This document shows positions 7,099 to 7,200 of a stretch of DNA of 7,200 nt, piece after piece. The first letter of the stretch is position 1. Every line of letters begins with the position of its first letter. The notes under the pieces were generated by a model, which did no database searches, was not told the DNA's origin, and worked only from the letters and a program-made list of their open reading frames with translations. The DNA is taken from assembly GCA_012798935.1 (NCBI GenBank), contig JAAZMG010000099.1:1-7200 (forward strand). The letters are read 5' to 3'. Position numbers and translations under genes: made by a program. The stretch comes from Tissierellia bacterium (GTDB taxonomy: Bacteria; Bacillota; Clostridia; Tissierellales; Tepidimicrobiaceae).

Positions 7099-7106
7099 CC
7101 ACCCCT
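7099..7106 (-). promoter_or_regulatory. ribosome binding site fixing the start at 7093
   Basis: On the minus strand AGGGGTGG lies 5 bases before the ATG at 7091-7093 and fits the GAGGTGA part of the anti-Shine-Dalgarno complement. No comparable site can precede the upstream TTG at 7162 in a transcript begun from the promoter described here, because that TTG lies upstream of the predicted transcription start. Confidence 0.7.
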
Positions 7107-7132
7107 GTCAAATGATTATTGGTTATGATTTC

Positions 7133-7162
7133 ATTATACTGATAGGGACAAGTTGTTGTCAA
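7133..7162 (-). promoter_or_regulatory. consensus sigma-A promoter for the convergent gene
   Basis: On the minus strand, TTGACA (7157-7162) and TATAAT (7133-7138) are both perfect consensus hexamers separated by 18 bases, one more than the usual 17. Transcription should begin near 7126, leaving a leader of about 33 bases before the ATG. The sequence upstream of the -35 box (7163-7200) is very A/T-rich and could act as an UP element. A second TTGACA at 7106-7111 lies in the leader and has no matching -10 box. Confidence 0.8.
7147..7160. repeat. small inverted repeat overlapping the -35 box
   Basis: GACAA (7147-7151) and TTGTC (7156-7160) form a perfect inverted repeat with a 4-base centre. 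The repeat covers four of the six -35 bases and part of the spacer, a position where a repressor could block RNA polymerase. Five-base arms can arise by chance, so an operator role is only a suggestion. Confidence 0.3.
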
Positions 7163-7200
7163 ATATTTCTAGTAATATATTTTTGGAAATTAAAAATTTA

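Noticed and set aside
7094..7162. N-terminal extension of the minus-strand gene starting at TTG 7162
   Set aside because: The TTG is part of the -35 hexamer, the predicted transcript starts downstream of it, and the ATG at 7093 has a good ribosome binding site.
7106..7162. CtsR operator formed by the two TTTGACA copies upstream of the minus-strand gene
   Set aside because: CtsR sites are closely spaced heptads (RGTCAAA with a 3-base gap); these copies are 51 bases apart and no second heptad lies next to either.
1..7200. tRNA, rRNA, CRISPR array, insertion sequence, prophage or defence genes
   Set aside because: Nearly all of the window is accounted for by well-recognised core genes with short gaps; no repeats of the right kind, transposase or integrase motifs were seen.

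Overview
The window is an AT-rich (roughly one-third G+C by eye), ATG-starting, strong-Shine-Dalgarno segment of a low-GC Gram-positive chromosome. Gene order and protein character point to an anaerobic, Clostridia- or Tissierellia-like Firmicute; the genus cannot be fixed from sequence reading alone.

Positions 1-6647 form one same-strand cluster: the 3' tail of ctsR, then mcsA, mcsB, clpC, radA and disA. Gaps are 14, 19, 16, 35 and 62 bases, every gene has its own ribosome binding site, and no convincing terminator lies between them. This is the class III heat-shock (CtsR) operon continued into the genome-integrity pair radA-disA. CtsR represses the operon; its operator would lie upstream of the window. 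McsA activates the arginine kinase McsB, which marks proteins with phosphoarginine. ClpC recognises that mark and feeds substrates to ClpP, which is encoded elsewhere. RadA is a RecA/DnaB-like branch-migration ATPase. DisA makes c-di-AMP and monitors branched DNA; in B. subtilis RadA binds DisA and restrains it. All key motifs of the phosphoarginine branch are present, including the pArg-reading glutamates of ClpC and the RDxxRA motif of McsB.

Positions 6648-6676 are a short convergent gap. A 9-bp hairpin overlapping the disA stop codon probably serves as a terminator, best placed for the opposing gene. Positions 6677-7093 (minus strand) encode a 138-residue uncharacterised cytosolic protein with a CxC and a CxxC pair. 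Upstream of it (7094-7200) lies an almost ideal sigma-A promoter, whose -35 box sits in a small inverted repeat. The longest possible reading frame for this gene starts at a TTG inside that -35 box, so the start was moved to the ATG at 7093.

I see no mobile element, CRISPR array, RNA gene or clearly new multi-gene system. The points most worth a second look are the DnaB-like P-loop and other departures in RadA, the RHK (instead of RHR) motif in DisA, hairpins spanning the clpC and disA stop codons, and the uncharacterised convergent gene with its promoter.
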